DNA of 64,000 nucleotides. Source: Merdimonas faecis (lineage in GTDB: Bacteria; Bacillota; Clostridia; Lachnospirales; Lachnospiraceae). The notes under the pieces were generated by a model. It searched no databases. It had not been told where the DNA came from and worked only from the letters and a program-made list of their open reading frames with translations. Position 1 is the first letter of the stretch; each line of letters starts with the position of its first letter. Location: assembly GCF_001754075.1 (NCBI RefSeq), contig NZ_MIEH01000010.1, positions 100,270 to 164,269 of the forward strand, read 5' to 3'. Made by a program: the position numbers and the translations under genes. Below, one piece after another: positions 27,386-37,461 of this stretch.

Positions 27386-29953
27386 ATGGGTTTGATACAG
27401 AAAATATTTGGAACACACAGTGAGAATGAGCTGAAGCGGATCTATCCGATCGTGGATGCCATCGAAGCACTGGAGCCGGAGATGCAGAAGCTGTCGGATC
27501 AGGAGCTTAAGGAGAAAACAAAGGAGTTCAAGCGGCGTCTGGAAGAGGGAGAAACACTGGATGATCTCCTTCCGGAGGCATTTGCCGCTGTCAGAGAGGC
27601 GGCAGTCCGGACACTGGGAATGCGCCACTACCGTGTACAGCTGATCGGCGGTATTATCCTGCATCAGGGCAGGATCGCGGAGATGAAGACCGGCGAAGGT
27701 AAGACGCTGGTATCTACTCTGCCGGCATACTTAAACGCGCTGACCGGGGAAGGCGTACAGATCGTTACGGTCAATGATTATCTGGCAAAGCGTGACGCGG
27801 AGTGGATGGGACAAATCCATGAATTCCTGGGCCTGAAGGTAGGCGTGGTGCTGAACAGCATGAACAGTGATGAACGGCGCGAGGCGTACAACTGTGATAT
27901 TACCTATGTGACTAATAACGAGCTGGGATTCGATTACCTGCGTGATAACATGGTGATCTATAAGGAACAGCTGGTGCAAAGGGGCATGAAATATGCGATT
28001 ATCGACGAGGTGGACTCGGTTCTTATCGACGAGGCCAGAACACCTCTTATTATTTCCGGCCAGAGTGGGAAATCCACCAGACTCTATGAGGCCTGCGATA
28101 TACTGGCAAGGCAGCTGGAGCGGGGGGAAGCCAGCGGGGAATTCAGCAAGATGAATGCTATCATGGGCGAGGAGATCGAGGAAACCGGAGATTTTATCGT
28201 CAATGAAAAGGAAAAAAGCATCAACCTGACAGAAGACGGTGTCAAGAAGGTAGAGAAGTTCTTCCATATAGAAAATCTTGCGGATCCGGAAAATCTGGAG
28301 ATCCAGCACAATATTATCCTGGCTCTGAGAGCGCACAATCTGATGTTTAAGGATCAGGACTATGTGGTGAAGGATGACGAGGTCCTGATCGTAGATGAGT
28401 TTACCGGACGTATCATGCCGGGACGCCGTTATTCTGACGGGCTGCATCAGGCAATCGAGGCGAAGGAACATGTGAAGGTTAAGCGGGAAAGTAAAACGCT
28501 GGCAACGATCACTTTCCAGAACCTGTTTAATAAATATGAGAAAAAGGCAGGTATGACCGGTACCGCGCTTACAGAGGAAAAGGAGTTCCGTGAGATCTAT
28601 GGCATGGATGTTATCGAGATTCCGACCAACGTTCCGGTGCAGCGTGTTGACCTGGAGGATGTGGTTTACAAAACACAGAAGGAAAAGTTCCGTGCGGTAT
28701 GTGACGCCATCGAGGAGGCGCATGAAAGGCATCAGCCGGTACTGGTGGGTACGATTACCATTGAGACCTCTGAGCTTCTGAGCGGAATGTTAAAGAAAAG
28801 AGGAATCAAGCATAACGTATTAAATGCGAAATATCATGAGCTGGAGGCAGAGATCGTGGCTCAGGCGGGTGTGCATGATGCTGTGACCATCGCCACCAAC
28901 ATGGCCGGACGTGGAACGGATATTAAGCTGGATGATGAAGCAAGAGCTGCCGGAGGATTGAAGATCATTGGCACAGAGCGTCATGAATCCAGGCGGATTG
29001 ATAACCAGCTGCGGGGACGTTCCGGACGTCAGGGCGACCCGGGAGAGTCCAGATTTTACATTTCCCTGGAAGATGATCTGATGCGTCTGTTTGGTTCCGA
29101 GCGTCTGATGAATGTATTCAATGCACTGGGCGTAGAAGAGGGCGAGCAGATTGAACATAAGATGCTGTCGAGCGCTATAGAGAAGGCTCAGCAGAAAATT
29201 GAGAGCAATAACTTTGGTATCCGTAAGAATCTTCTGGAATACGACCAGGTTATGAATGAGCAAAGAGAGATCATCTATGAAGAGCGCCGCAAGGTACTGG
29301 ATGGAGAAAACATGAGGGATTCCATCTTCCACATGATGAACGATTATATCGAAAATGTGGTGGATAAGGTGATCGGAGCGGATCAGGACTATGATGAATG
29401 GGACCTGACTGAGCTGAACGTTTCTATCCAGGGGACCATTCCTATGGCAGCTGTAACGCCTGAGGATGTAAAGGATATGAACCAGAAGGAACTGAAGCAT
29501 CTTTTAAAGGAGCGCGCGGCCAAGGCCTACGAGGCAAAAGAATCAGAATTTCCGGAGCCGGAGCATATCCGTGAGATTGAGCGTGTCGTTCTTTTGAAAG
29601 TGATTGACGCAAAATGGATGGATCATATCGATGACATGGATCAGCTCCGTCAGGGGATCGGTATCCAGGCGTATGGACAGCGGGATCCCAAGGTGGAATA
29701 TAAGCTACTTGGCTATGACATGTTTGACGCCATGACGAAGGGGATATCTGAAGATACGGTCCGTACCCTGTTCCGTGTAAGGCTGGAGCAGAAAGTAGAA
29801 AGAGAGCAGGTGGCCAAGGTGACCGGCACGAACAAAGACGACAGTGCGGCCCGGGCGCCGAAGAAGAGGACGGAGAAGAAGGTTTACCCCAATGATCCGT
29901 GCCCGTGCGGAAGCGGCAAAAAATATAAGCAGTGCTGCGGACGAAAAGCGTAA
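27386..29953 (+). CDS. secA: Preprotein translocase ATPase SecA
   Basis: SecA drives secretory proteins through SecYEG with ATP. The 855-residue protein has MKTGEGKT (Walker A, near residue 100), the DEAD-like [21 protein letters not shown], and the preprotein cross-linking domain. The second nucleotide-binding domain has [12 protein letters not shown] and [18 protein letters not shown] motifs, and helical wing and scaffold regions follow. It ends with the zinc-binding [14 protein letters not shown], which binds SecB or the ribosome in other bacteria. AAGGAG lies 11 nt from the ATG. No sign of a second, accessory SecA2 pattern is seen; this is the housekeeping copy. prfB follows at 53 bp. Confidence 0.98.
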   Translation: MGLIQKIFGTHSENELKRIYPIVDAIEALEPEMQKLSDQELKEKTKEFKRRLEEGETLDDLLPEAFAAVREAAVRTLGMRHYRVQLIGGIILHQGRIAEMKTGEGKTLVSTLPAYLNALTGEGVQIVTVNDYLAKRDAEWMGQIHEFLGLKVGVVLNSMNSDERREAYNCDITYVTNNELGFDYLRDNMVIYKEQLVQRGMKYAIIDEVDSVLIDEARTPLIISGQSGKSTRLYEACDILARQLERGEASGEFSKMNAIMGEEIEETGDFIVNEKEKSINLTEDGVKKVEKFFHIENLADPENLEIQHNIILALRAHNLMFKDQDYVVKDDEVLIVDEFTGRIMPGRRYSDGLHQAIEAKEHVKVKRESKTLATITFQNLFNKYEKKAGMTGTALTEEKEFREIYGMDVIEIPTNVPVQRVDLEDVVYKTQKEKFRAVCDAIEEAHERHQPVLVGTITIETSELLSGMLKKRGIKHNVLNAKYHELEAEIVAQAGVHDAVTIATNMAGRGTDIKLDDEARAAGGLKIIGTERHESRRIDNQLRGRSGRQGDPGESRFYISLEDDLMRLFGSERLMNVFNALGVEEGEQIEHKMLSSAIEKAQQKIESNNFGIRKNLLEYDQVMNEQREIIYEERRKVLDGENMRDSIFHMMNDYIENVVDKVIGADQDYDEWDLTELNVSIQGTIPMAAVTPEDVKDMNQKELKHLLKERAAKAYEAKESEFPEPEHIREIERVVLLKVIDAKWMDHIDDMDQLRQGIGIQAYGQRDPKVEYKLLGYDMFDAMTKGISEDTVRTLFRVRLEQKVEREQVAKVTGTNKDDSAARAPKKRTEKKVYPNDPCPCGSGKKYKQCCGRKA

Positions 29954-30006
29954 CGCCGGAGTAAATCCGGACGGAACGTTATCATAGATTGAAAAGAGGT
30001 GGGAAA

Positions 30007-31114
30007 GTGGTTGAATTAGATCAGTTAAAAAGCAGTCTGAACGCATATGAAGAACCTCTTGCCGAAATGAGGGATTCACTTTGACCTGGCTGGAAAAGAG
30101 CACAGGATGGAGGAACTGGAGAGAAAGGTAGAGGAGCCGGGGTTCTGGGACCGCCCGGAGGAATCCCAGAAGCTGATGAAGGAATTAAAATATCTGCAGG
30201 AGCTGGTAAAGCAGATCCGGGAGCTTTACCGGTCGTATGAGGATATCGGAACGCTGATCGAGATGGGATATGAGGAGAATGACCCGGAAATCGCAACGGA
30301 GGCAGAGCGGGATTTGCAGAAGTTTGCGGAGGTTTTTGAGGAACTTAAGATTCAGACTCTGTTATCCGGAGAATATGATTCCTGCAACGCCATTGTGACG
30401 ATCCATGCCGGAGCAGGAGGAACCGAGTCCTGTGACTGGGCCAGTATGCTGTACCGGATGTACAGCAGATGGGCGGAGCGCAAAGGGTTCCAGATCCAGG
30501 TGCTGGATTTCCTGGACGGGGATATTGCGGGGATCAAGACGGTAACCTTTGAGGTGAACGGGGAAAATGCGTATGGATATATGAAATCTGAAAAAGGTGT
30601 GCACCGGCTGGTGCGGATCTCGCCGTTCAACTCTGCGGGGAAGCGACAGACCTCTTTTGCATCCTGCGATGTGGTCCCGGATATCGAGGATGAGATTGAC
30701 ATCGAGATTTCCGATGATGACCTGAAGATTGACACCTATCGTGCCAGCGGAGCAGGCGGGCAGCATGTCAACAAGACCTCTTCCGCCATCCGGATCACCC
30801 ATCTGCCTACAGGGATCGTAGTGCAGTGCCAGAATGAGCGTTCCCAGCATCACAATAAAGAGAAGGCCATGCAGATGCTGAAAGTGAAGCTGCAGCTTTT
30901 GAAAGAACAGGAGCAGGCTGAGAAGGTATCGGACATCCGCGGCGAGGTAAAAGAGATCGGCTTTGGAAACCAGATCCGGTCTTACGTGATGCAGCCTTAC
31001 ACTCTTGTGAAGGATCACCGGACCAATGTGGAGAGCAGCAATGTGACGGCTGTGCTGGATGGAAATATTGATCCGTTTATCAATGCGTATCTGAAGGAAA
31101 CGGCAAATAGCTAA
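30007..31114 (+). CDS. prfB: Peptide chain release factor 2 (programmed +1 frameshift)
   Basis: RF2 releases peptides at UGA and UAA. The gene starts at GTG 30007 (AGAGGTGGGAAA upstream), reads 25 codons, and meets an in-frame TGA at 30082. The site CTT TGA C matches the conserved RF2 shift site. After a +1 slip, translation resumes at GAC (30083) and runs to 31114, giving 368 residues in total. The SD-like GAGGGA lies a few bases before CTT. The joined protein has the RF2 anticodon-like motif SPF (ISPFNSAGKR) and the peptidyl-transferase GGQ loop (GAGGQHVNK). The feature is join(30007..30081, 30083..31114). Confidence 0.95.
30072..30085 (+). promoter_or_regulatory. RF2 autoregulatory frameshift site
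   Basis: CTTTGAC (30079-30085) is preceded by a purine-rich GAGGGA-type sequence. When RF2 is scarce the ribosome pauses at TGA and slips one base forward on CTT, so synthesis rises. This mechanism is established for prfB in most bacteria. Confidence 0.93.
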
Positions 31115-31126
31115 AGGGAGGAATTT

Positions 31127-32359
31127 ATGATCAATATAGCGGTTATGGGTTATGGAACGGTAGGTTCCGGAGTGGTAGAAGTAGTAAATACAAATGGGGC
31201 CCGGATCAATCAGAGGATCGGAGATGAACTGAATATTAAGTATGTACTGGATCTGAAGGATTTCCCGGGAAATCCGGTACAGGAAAAGATCATCCATGAT
31301 TTCGAGACGATCATTCAGGACGATGATGTACAGATCGTTGTCGAGGTTATGGGCGGGATCGAGCCGGCATATACATTTGTAAAGCGCTGCCTCCAGGCGG
31401 GCAAAAGTGTAGCCACGTCCAATAAGGCGCTGGTGGCAAAGCACGGAGCTGAGCTTTTGTCCATTGCGAAGGAAAACGAGATCAATTTTTTGTTTGAGGC
31501 CAGCGTGGGAGGAGGTATCCCGATCATCCGTCCTTTGAATTCTTCCCTGACGGCAGATGAGATTGAGGAAATCACCGGGATTTTGAATGGTACGACCAAC
31601 TATATGCTGACCAAGATGTTTTATGAGGGGGCGGATTATGATACCGTTCTGAGGGAGGCGCAGGCTAACGGCTATGCGGAGAGAAATCCGGAGGCAGATG
31701 TGGAAGGCTATGACGCCTGCAGGAAGATTGCGATCCTTTCTTCTCTGATCTCCGGGCAGCAGGTGGATTTTGAGGATATCTACTGCGAAGGTATCACGAA
31801 GATCACGGTGGAAGACATGACGTATGCCAGGAAGATGGGAGGTACCATTAAACTGCTGGCGTCCAGCAAGCGCTATGCGGGAAACCGGCTGCATGCGATC
31901 GTGGCACCGTGCATAATCTTCCCGGATCATCCTCTTTATAATGTAAATGGAGTGTTTAACTCTATTTTTGTTCATGGAAACGTGCTTGGAGACGCCATGT
32001 TCTACGGAAGCGGCGCAGGGAAACTGCCTACGGCCAGCGCCGTAGTGGCGGACGTGGTAGATGCGGCGAAGCACCTGAACCGGAATATTATGACGATGTG
32101 GAAACAGGATAAACTCCATCTGGAAAACAAGGCAGATTCCAGGCGCAGGTTCTTTGTGCGGATGAAGGGAGACGCAGAAGAGATGACGTCTGCGCTTAAA
32201 GATTCCTTTGGTGAAATAGAAATGATCCGGATCCCGGAGCTTAAGGAAGAGTTTGGATTTGTAACTCCTGTTATGACAGAGGGAGATTATGAAGCAAGGG
32301 CGGGAATCTACCGTGACCAGATTTTACATATGATCCGGATTGAGGAGCATAAAGGATAG
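31127..32359 (+). CDS. hom: Homoserine dehydrogenase
   Basis: Homoserine dehydrogenase reduces aspartate semialdehyde to homoserine with NAD(P)H, at the branch to threonine and methionine. The 410-residue protein has a Rossmann start (VMGYGTVGSGVVEV), the block TSNKALVAKHG, the signature GILNGTTNYMLTKM, and the substrate/catalytic region AQANGYAERNPEADVEGYDACRK. A C-terminal ACT domain (about 335-410) points to feedback control by threonine. It lies 12 bp after prfB and 10 bp before the ApgM-like gene, so hom, the ApgM-like gene and lysC form one unit for aspartate-family synthesis. Confidence 0.97.
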   Translation: MINIAVMGYGTVGSGVVEVVNTNGARINQRIGDELNIKYVLDLKDFPGNPVQEKIIHDFETIIQDDDVQIVVEVMGGIEPAYTFVKRCLQAGKSVATSNKALVAKHGAELLSIAKENEINFLFEASVGGGIPIIRPLNSSLTADEIEEITGILNGTTNYMLTKMFYEGADYDTVLREAQANGYAERNPEADVEGYDACRKIAILSSLISGQQVDFEDIYCEGITKITVEDMTYARKMGGTIKLLASSKRYAGNRLHAIVAPCIIFPDHPLYNVNGVFNSIFVHGNVLGDAMFYGSGAGKLPTASAVVADVVDAAKHLNRNIMTMWKQDKLHLENKADSRRRFFVRMKGDAEEMTSALKDSFGEIEMIRIPELKEEFGFVTPVMTEGDYEARAGIYRDQILHMIRIEEHKG

Positions 32360-32369
32360 GAGCAAAGAA

Positions 32370-33581
32370 ATGAAATATATCATTGTTTTAGGCGATGGTA
32401 TGGCAGGGAGAGCTCTTGGGGAACTTGGCGGGCGTACAACACTGGAGGCGGCAAAGACGCCGGTGATGGACAGGCTTGCCAGGGTATCTGAAATAGGAAT
32501 GGCTTCCATGGTGCCAAAGGGGATGGCGCCGGGAAGCGATACGGCGAATCTGGCGGTCTTAGGATATGATCCGAGGATTTATTATACAGGGCGTTCGCCT
32601 CTGGAGGCCCTGAGTATTGGCGTGAAGATGGAGGATACGGATGTGTCATTCCGGTGCAATCTTGTGACACTCTCGGAGGAAGAGGGAGCTTACAAAGACC
32701 GGACGATCCTGGACCACAGTGCAGATGAGATCAGCAGTGAAGATGCGGCTGTTCTCTTAGAAGCGCTTAAGGAAGGCATTTTGCGGGATGGCTACCGGCT
32801 TTATGCCGGGACCAGTTACCGGCATCTGCTTTTATGGGAACGGGGGCAGGTCATGGATCTGACTCCGCCCCACGATATTCTTGGAAAAAGGATCGGGGAA
32901 TATCTTCCGTCAGATGCCGTGCTGCGGGAGATGATGGAGAAAAGCTATGAAATCCTGGAACGGCATCCGTTAAATGAGGAACGCCGCCGGAATGGCCAGC
33001 GGCCGGCTAATGCGGCATGGTTCTGGGGTGCGGGAAAAAGACCGGAACTAACCTCCTTTAAAGAGAGGACAGGACAAAAAGGCGTTATGATTTCAGCGGT
33101 TGATCTTTTAAAGGGGATCGCCGTAGGAGCCGGAATGGATATTATCCGTGTGGAAGGAGCGAACGGAGGGCTTCATACCAATTATTCCGGGAAGGCAAAT
33201 GCCGCCGTGAGGGCACTGACAGAAGGCGGTTACGATTTTGCTTATATCCACGTAGAGGCTCCGGATGAAATGGGACATCAGGGAAAGATAGAGGAGAAGA
33301 TCCAGGCAATCGAAGCGATCGATGAAAAAGTGCTGGGAACAGTGATCGGAGGATTGAGGGATGCTGGTGAGGAGTTCAGGCTTCTGCTTTTGCCTGACCA
33401 CCCCACGCCTATTGAAGTCCGGACGCATACCGCAGATCCGGTACCCTATCTTTTGTATGACAGTACAAAGGAAGAGCCGGGAGAGAGAATATATTGTGAA
33501 AAAACCGCTGCCGGAACCGGAAGGGAATGGAAAGATGGATTTCGGCTGATCGGACATTTACTGCAGGAGGAATTATGTTAG
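32370..33581 (+). CDS. ApgM-like phosphoglycerate mutase family protein; candidate homoserine kinase
   Basis: This 403-residue protein of the alkaline-phosphatase superfamily has GDGMAGRALGELGG (metal and phosphate site), APGSDTANLAVLGYDP with the catalytic Ser region, HVEAPDEMGHQGK and LLLPDHPTPIEVRTHTADPVP metal-ligand blocks. These mark the cofactor-independent ApgM branch. The gene sits between hom and lysC, overlapping lysC by 7 bases. No homoserine kinase of the GHMP type is visible nearby. Members in similar operons have been proposed to act as homoserine kinases, so I infer that role over glycolytic mutase activity. The ATG at 32370 follows AGGAG; an earlier in-frame start lies inside hom. 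Confidence 0.85.
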   Translation: MKYIIVLGDGMAGRALGELGGRTTLEAAKTPVMDRLARVSEIGMASMVPKGMAPGSDTANLAVLGYDPRIYYTGRSPLEALSIGVKMEDTDVSFRCNLVTLSEEEGAYKDRTILDHSADEISSEDAAVLLEALKEGILRDGYRLYAGTSYRHLLLWERGQVMDLTPPHDILGKRIGEYLPSDAVLREMMEKSYEILERHPLNEERRRNGQRPANAAWFWGAGKRPELTSFKERTGQKGVMISAVDLLKGIAVGAGMDIIRVEGANGGLHTNYSGKANAAVRALTEGGYDFAYIHVEAPDEMGHQGKIEEKIQAIEAIDEKVLGTVIGGLRDAGEEFRLLLLPDHPTPIEVRTHTADPVPYLLYDSTKEEPGERIYCEKTAAGTGREWKDGFRLIGHLLQEELC

Positions 33582-34783
33582 TTGTTAAAAAGTTTGGCGG
33601 CAGTTCCGTGGCTGATAAAGAGAGAATCTTTAATGTGGCCAGGCGCTGTATAGAAGAATATAAAGAAGGAAATGACGTGGTGGTAGTGCTTTCCGCCATG
33701 GGAGACACGACGGATGAGCTGATTGAAAAGGCAAAGGATATCAATCCAAAAGCAAAGCAAAGAGAAATGGATATGCTGCTTACGACCGGGGAGCAGGTAT
33801 CTGTAGCGCTGATGGCCATGGCCATGCATGCCCTGGATGTGCCGGCTGTTTCACTCAATGCGTTCCAGGTGATGATGCATTCTACCTCGCGTTATGGAAA
33901 TGCCCGGTTCAAAAGAGTAGACACCGAACGGATCCAGCATGAGCTGGACTCGCGGAAGATCGTGATCGTAACAGGATTCCAGGGAGTCAATAAGTATGAT
34001 GACATCACGACTCTTGGACGCGGCGGATCCGATACGACGGCGGTGGCGCTGGCGGCAGCTCTCCATGCGGACCGCTGCGAGATTTATACCGATGTGGATG
34101 GTGTGTTTACGGCAGATCCACGGGTTGTGAAAAATGCGAAAAAGCTTGATGTGATCACTTATGATGAGATGCTTGAGCTTGCCAGCCTCGGAGCAAAGGT
34201 GCTCCATAACCGTTCCGTGGAAATGGCAAAAAAATACAATGTAGAATTAGTGGTACGGTCCAGTCTGAACCGCTCGGAGGGTACCGTAGTCAAGGAGGCT
34301 TCAAATATGGAAAAATTATTAGTGACAGGTGTGGCGGCCGATAAGAATACAGCCAGAATTTCTGTGATCGGCGTGGAGGACAGGCCGGGAATCGCTTTCC
34401 AGATCTTTGATACACTTGCGAAAAACAATATTAACGTAGATATCATCCTGCAGTCCGTAGGAAGAGAAGGAACAAAGGATATTTCCTTTACCGTGGCTTC
34501 AGACGATATGGAAGAGGCAATAAAAATTCTTGAAAAAAATAAAGAACGTCTGACGATCCAGCAGGTGACCTGGAATGAGGATGTGGCAAAGCTGTCCATC
34601 GTAGGAGCCGGAATGATGAGCAATCCGGGAGTAGCTGCAAAAATGTTTGAAGCATTGTACAGCAGCAGAGTCAATATTAACATGATCTCTACATCTGAAA
34701 TCCGGATCACGGTCCTGGTGGCAAAGAACGATATTGAAAAAGCCATGAACGCCGTTCATGACGCATTTGCAATGGGAGATTAA
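33575..34783 (+). CDS. lysC: Aspartate kinase
   Basis: Aspartate kinase phosphorylates aspartate, the first step to lysine, threonine and methionine. The 402-residue protein starts at an ATG inside the end of the ApgM-like gene, with CAGGAGG 6 nt upstream. The kinase domain carries VKKFGGSSVADKERI (2-20), TTGEQVSVALM, and GRGGSDTTAVALA, with the aspartate-binding residues in the last two. Two C-terminal ACT modules (SVIGVEDRPGIAFQIFDTL and VGAGMMSNPGVAAKMF) suggest lysine and/or threonine inhibition. A terminator follows. It closes the hom, ApgM-like, lysC unit. Confidence 0.97.
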   Translation: MLVVKKFGGSSVADKERIFNVARRCIEEYKEGNDVVVVLSAMGDTTDELIEKAKDINPKAKQREMDMLLTTGEQVSVALMAMAMHALDVPAVSLNAFQVMMHSTSRYGNARFKRVDTERIQHELDSRKIVIVTGFQGVNKYDDITTLGRGGSDTTAVALAAALHADRCEIYTDVDGVFTADPRVVKNAKKLDVITYDEMLELASLGAKVLHNRSVEMAKKYNVELVVRSSLNRSEGTVVKEASNMEKLLVTGVAADKNTARISVIGVEDRPGIAFQIFDTLAKNNINVDIILQSVGREGTKDISFTVASDDMEEAIKILEKNKERLTIQQVTWNEDVAKLSIVGAGMMSNPGVAAKMFEALYSSRVNINMISTSEIRITVLVAKNDIEKAMNAVHDAFAMGD

Positions 34784-34784
34784 T

Positions 34785-34799
34785 CCGCAGAGCCTGCGG
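34785..34799 (+). other. Short hairpin after lysC
   Basis: CCGCAG-AGC-CTGCGG lies directly after the lysC stop and before the main terminator. It may assist termination or 3' end protection. Confidence 0.5.
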
Positions 34800-34809
34800 T
34801 GCTTTTGAG

Positions 34810-34842
34810 AAAACCGGCGACAATGGTTCGTCCGGTTTTTTT
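34810..34842 (+). terminator. Intrinsic terminator after lysC
   Basis: AAAACCGG (34810-34817) pairs with CCGGTTTT (34832-34839). The inner bases can also pair (AC with GT), and a run of T follows. Confidence 0.82.
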
Positions 34843-34853
34843 GCCGGAAGAGT

Positions 34854-35309
34854 CTAGAGTGACGATTCGATGCGGCTCAGATTGCTGTTGTGATATTTCC
34901 CGGAAAAGGTGACGTCTTCGCCGAACCAGTCCGGGGGAAGGAAAGAAAGTGCTTCTTCCTCTGTGGAGAATTCGACTTCTGCGAGAACGAGAGGAGCAAG
35001 GTCTCCTTCGAAGATATCCAGTTCCGCGGTAAGGTGTTCATCCAGAGGAATCATGAAGCGTTTTTTCTGGATCAGCCGTCCGTCGATTTTAGGGAGCAGA
35101 TGATGATATGCTTCTTTTGTAAGCGGAAGATTGTACTCTTCCCGGGTCATCAGTCCCCCGGATTTATATGTAAGCTCATAGCGGTCGTTATCCCGGCGGA
35201 TGCGGATCACCGGATTTGTATTCAGATATCCCTGTTCAATAATCCGGCAGGGGTAAGCGGTAAGATGCTCCGGCAGATGAAGGATCAGATATTTGCGTTC
35301 GATTTCCAA
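34854..35309 (-). CDS. CYTH domain phosphatase
   Basis: This 151-residue protein of the CYTH (triphosphate tunnel metalloenzyme) family has the defining ExExK motif at the N terminus (MEIERKYL). Alternating basic and acidic strands follow (IRIRRDNDRYELTYKS, AELDIFEGDLAPLVLAEVEF) that would line the tunnel. Members of this size usually hydrolyse tripolyphosphate or other triphosphates; adenylate cyclase activity occurs in some relatives. Substrate cannot be assigned. It runs opposite to lysC and ends at its terminator, so it is monocistronic. Confidence 0.9.
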   Translation of the reverse strand: MEIERKYLILHLPEHLTAYPCRIIEQGYLNTNPVIRIRRDNDRYELTYKSGGLMTREEYNLPLTKEAYHHLLPKIDGRLIQKKRFMIPLDEHLTAELDIFEGDLAPLVLAEVEFSTEEEALSFLPPDWFGEDVTFSGKYHNSNLSRIESSL

Positions 35310-35380
35310 GGTAAATGCCTCCTGTCTTGTAATGTGATGGGGAGCGCCGATCTTTTAACTCCGGTATCATCATACAATAA

Positions 35381-35409
35381 TTTACAATGGATGTAAACGA
35401 TGGTAATAT
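35381..35409 (+). promoter_or_regulatory. Promoter of the DJ-1 family gene
   Basis: TTTACA (35381-35386) and TAATAT (35404-35409) are 17 bp apart, about 30 bases upstream of the ATG. Confidence 0.65.
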
Positions 35410-35439
35410 GGAAATATAAAATAAGGAGGATGATTAGGA

Positions 35440-35988
35440 ATGAAAAAGGTAAGTGTAATACTGGCTGACGGATTTGAAGAAATTGAAGCTCTGACTGTCG
35501 TGGATCTCTTAAGAAGAGCCCAGATCTATGTGGGAACTGTGTCCGCGACAGATGAATATATTGTGCACGGTGCGCACGGCATCAATGTTCAGACGGAGGA
35601 TTTGTTTGAAGAGGTAAATTTTGTGGAATCTGATATGATCGTCCTTCCGGGAGGTATGCCGGGGACTACAAATCTGAATGACCATGCGGGCGTGCGCAGA
35701 GTAGTGAAGGACTTTTATGAGGAAGGAAAATATGTGGCTGCGATCTGTGCGGCTCCGACCGTCCTGGCAAACCTGGGAATATTAAAAGGAAAAAGGATCA
35801 CCTGCTTCCCCACGGTGGAGAATCAGATCCAGGGAGCAGTTATCACCCGGATGCCGGCTACTGTAGATGGGAATATCATCACAGGACGCGGTGCGGGTAC
35901 AGCAATTGACTTTGCGCTGAAGCTGATCGATGCTTTGTCAGGTCCGGATAAGGCGCGTGAGATTGCAGAGGCTATCCTTTATCAGTAA
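35440..35988 (+). CDS. DJ-1/PfpI family protein
   Basis: This 182-residue single-domain DJ-1 family protein starts KKVSVILADGFEEIEALTVVDLLRRA, with the conserved Glu of the nucleophile elbow at the EEIE block. The nucleophile Cys is in YVAAICAAPTVLANLG. These proteins are variously reported as glyoxalases, deglycases or chaperones; the exact activity here is not determined. It belongs to the YajL-like subgroup judging from the LPGGMPGTTNL stretch. AAGGAGGAT precedes the ATG, and its promoter is separate from tig. Confidence 0.92.
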   Translation: MKKVSVILADGFEEIEALTVVDLLRRAQIYVGTVSATDEYIVHGAHGINVQTEDLFEEVNFVESDMIVLPGGMPGTTNLNDHAGVRRVVKDFYEEGKYVAAICAAPTVLANLGILKGKRITCFPTVENQIQGAVITRMPATVDGNIITGRGAGTAIDFALKLIDALSGPDKAREIAEAILYQ

Positions 35989-36036
35989 AAAGATGAAAAA
36001 TGATGGAAAATCCGGCCTTTTCCCGAAAAACAGGGG

Positions 36037-36065
36037 TGGATATTTGAGATTGTTTGTGTTATAAT
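36037..36065 (+). promoter_or_regulatory. Promoter of tig (extended -10)
   Basis: TGGATA (36037-36042) lies 17 bp from TATAAT (36060-36065), which is preceded by TGT, fitting an extended -10 element. The leader to the ATG is about 75 nt. Confidence 0.7.
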
Positions 36066-36143
36066 TTCGTGGTGAATGTAATGTAGTATGCCCTTTCCTG
36101 CGCTTACCGGCAGACAGGGATAGAATCAGGAGGAAATAAGTAG

Positions 36144-37430
36144 ATGAGTTTACAGGTAGAAAAATTAGAAAAAAACATGGCGAAACTGACCATCGAGGTT
36201 TCTGCTGATGATTTAGAAAAAGCACTGCAGGGTGCATATATGAAGCAGAAGAACAAGATCAGCCTTCCGGGCTTCCGTAAAGGAAAGGTTCCGCGTCAGA
36301 TGATCGAAAAGATGTACGGTGCAGAGATCTTCTATGATGACGCGGCGAATGCGCTGATTCCGAAGGCATATGCGGATGCTTATGATGAGTGCGAACTGGA
36401 GATCGTATCCAGACCGGATATCCAGGTTGTGCAGATCGAAAAAGGCAAACCGTTTATCTTTACGGCAGAAGTAGCTACCAAGCCGGAAGTTACACTTGGC
36501 GAGTATAAAGGACTGGAAGTAGATAAGGTATCTACGCGTGTGACACAGAAAGAAGTAGACGCAAAGATCCAGGAAGAGGCAGAGAAGAATGCAAGAACCG
36601 TTACGGTAACTGACCGCGGTGTGCAGGATGGAGATGAAATTATCCTGGACTTTGAAGGATTTGTAGATGGAGAAAGCTTTGAAGGCGGCAAGGGTGAAAA
36701 TTATCCGCTGACCATTGGTTCCGGTTCCTTTATCCCGGGATTCGAGGATCAGCTGATCGGTGCCGAGGCTGAGAAAGAGCTGGAAGTAAAGGTTACTTTC
36801 CCGGAGGATTACCATGCAGAGGATCTGAAAGGCAAGGATGCAGTATTTAAGTGTACTGTACATGAGATCAAGGCGAAAGAACTGCCGGAGATCGACGACG
36901 AGTTTGCGGCAGAGGTTTCCGAGTTTGATACCCTGGATGAATATAAGGCAGACGTAAAGGCAAAGATTAAAGAAGAGAAAGCTTCTGAAGGAAGAAGAAA
37001 ACAGGAAGATCAGGCAGTGGAGCAGGCGGTTAAAAATGCTTCCTATGAGATCCCGGATGCTATGATCGATACCCAGGCTTCTCAGATGGCAGACGAGTTT
37101 GCACAGAAAATCCAGTCACAGGGACTTACCATGGAGCAGTACTTCCAGTTTACTGGAATGACAGCAGAGAAGATGATGGAAGAATTACGTCCGCAGGCTT
37201 TAAAGAGAATTGAGACCCGTCTGGTGCTGGAGGCGATCGTAAAAGCAGAGAACATTGAGATCAGTGATGAGAAGCTGGACGAAGAGCTTCAGAAGATGGC
37301 GGACACCTATAAGATGGAATTGGATAAGATCAAAGAATTTATGGGTGAAAACGAGAAGAAGCAGATGAAGGAAGATATGGCTGTTCAGGAGGCGATTACC
37401 TTCCTCGTAGAAAATGCCACAGAGAAATAA
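36144..37430 (+). CDS. tig: Trigger factor
   Basis: Trigger factor is the ribosome-bound chaperone and prolyl isomerase for nascent chains. The 428-residue protein has the ribosome-binding N-terminal domain with GFRKGKVPRQMIEKMYG (tunnel-exit contact GFRxGKxP). The FKBP-type isomerase domain spans about 150-240 (VQDGDEIILDFEGFVDGE, IGSGSFIPGFEDQLIG), and the long C-terminal helical arms are rich in Lys and Glu. CAGGAGGAAAT precedes the ATG. clpP and clpX follow, the frequent tig-clpP-clpX order, so folding and degradation functions are linked. Confidence 0.97.
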   Translation: MSLQVEKLEKNMAKLTIEVSADDLEKALQGAYMKQKNKISLPGFRKGKVPRQMIEKMYGAEIFYDDAANALIPKAYADAYDECELEIVSRPDIQVVQIEKGKPFIFTAEVATKPEVTLGEYKGLEVDKVSTRVTQKEVDAKIQEEAEKNARTVTVTDRGVQDGDEIILDFEGFVDGESFEGGKGENYPLTIGSGSFIPGFEDQLIGAEAEKELEVKVTFPEDYHAEDLKGKDAVFKCTVHEIKAKELPEIDDEFAAEVSEFDTLDEYKADVKAKIKEEKASEGRRKQEDQAVEQAVKNASYEIPDAMIDTQASQMADEFAQKIQSQGLTMEQYFQFTGMTAEKMMEELRPQALKRIETRLVLEAIVKAENIEISDEKLDEELQKMADTYKMELDKIKEFMGENEKKQMKEDMAVQEAITFLVENATEK

Positions 37431-37461
37431 CATATGGAATTAAGCAACAGGAGGCGTGTAT

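Noticed and set aside
30362..32119. A 585-codon minus-strand open frame across prfB and hom
   Set aside because: Both genes on the plus strand have clear family motifs; the opposite frame has no recognisable domain and spans the gap between two real genes.
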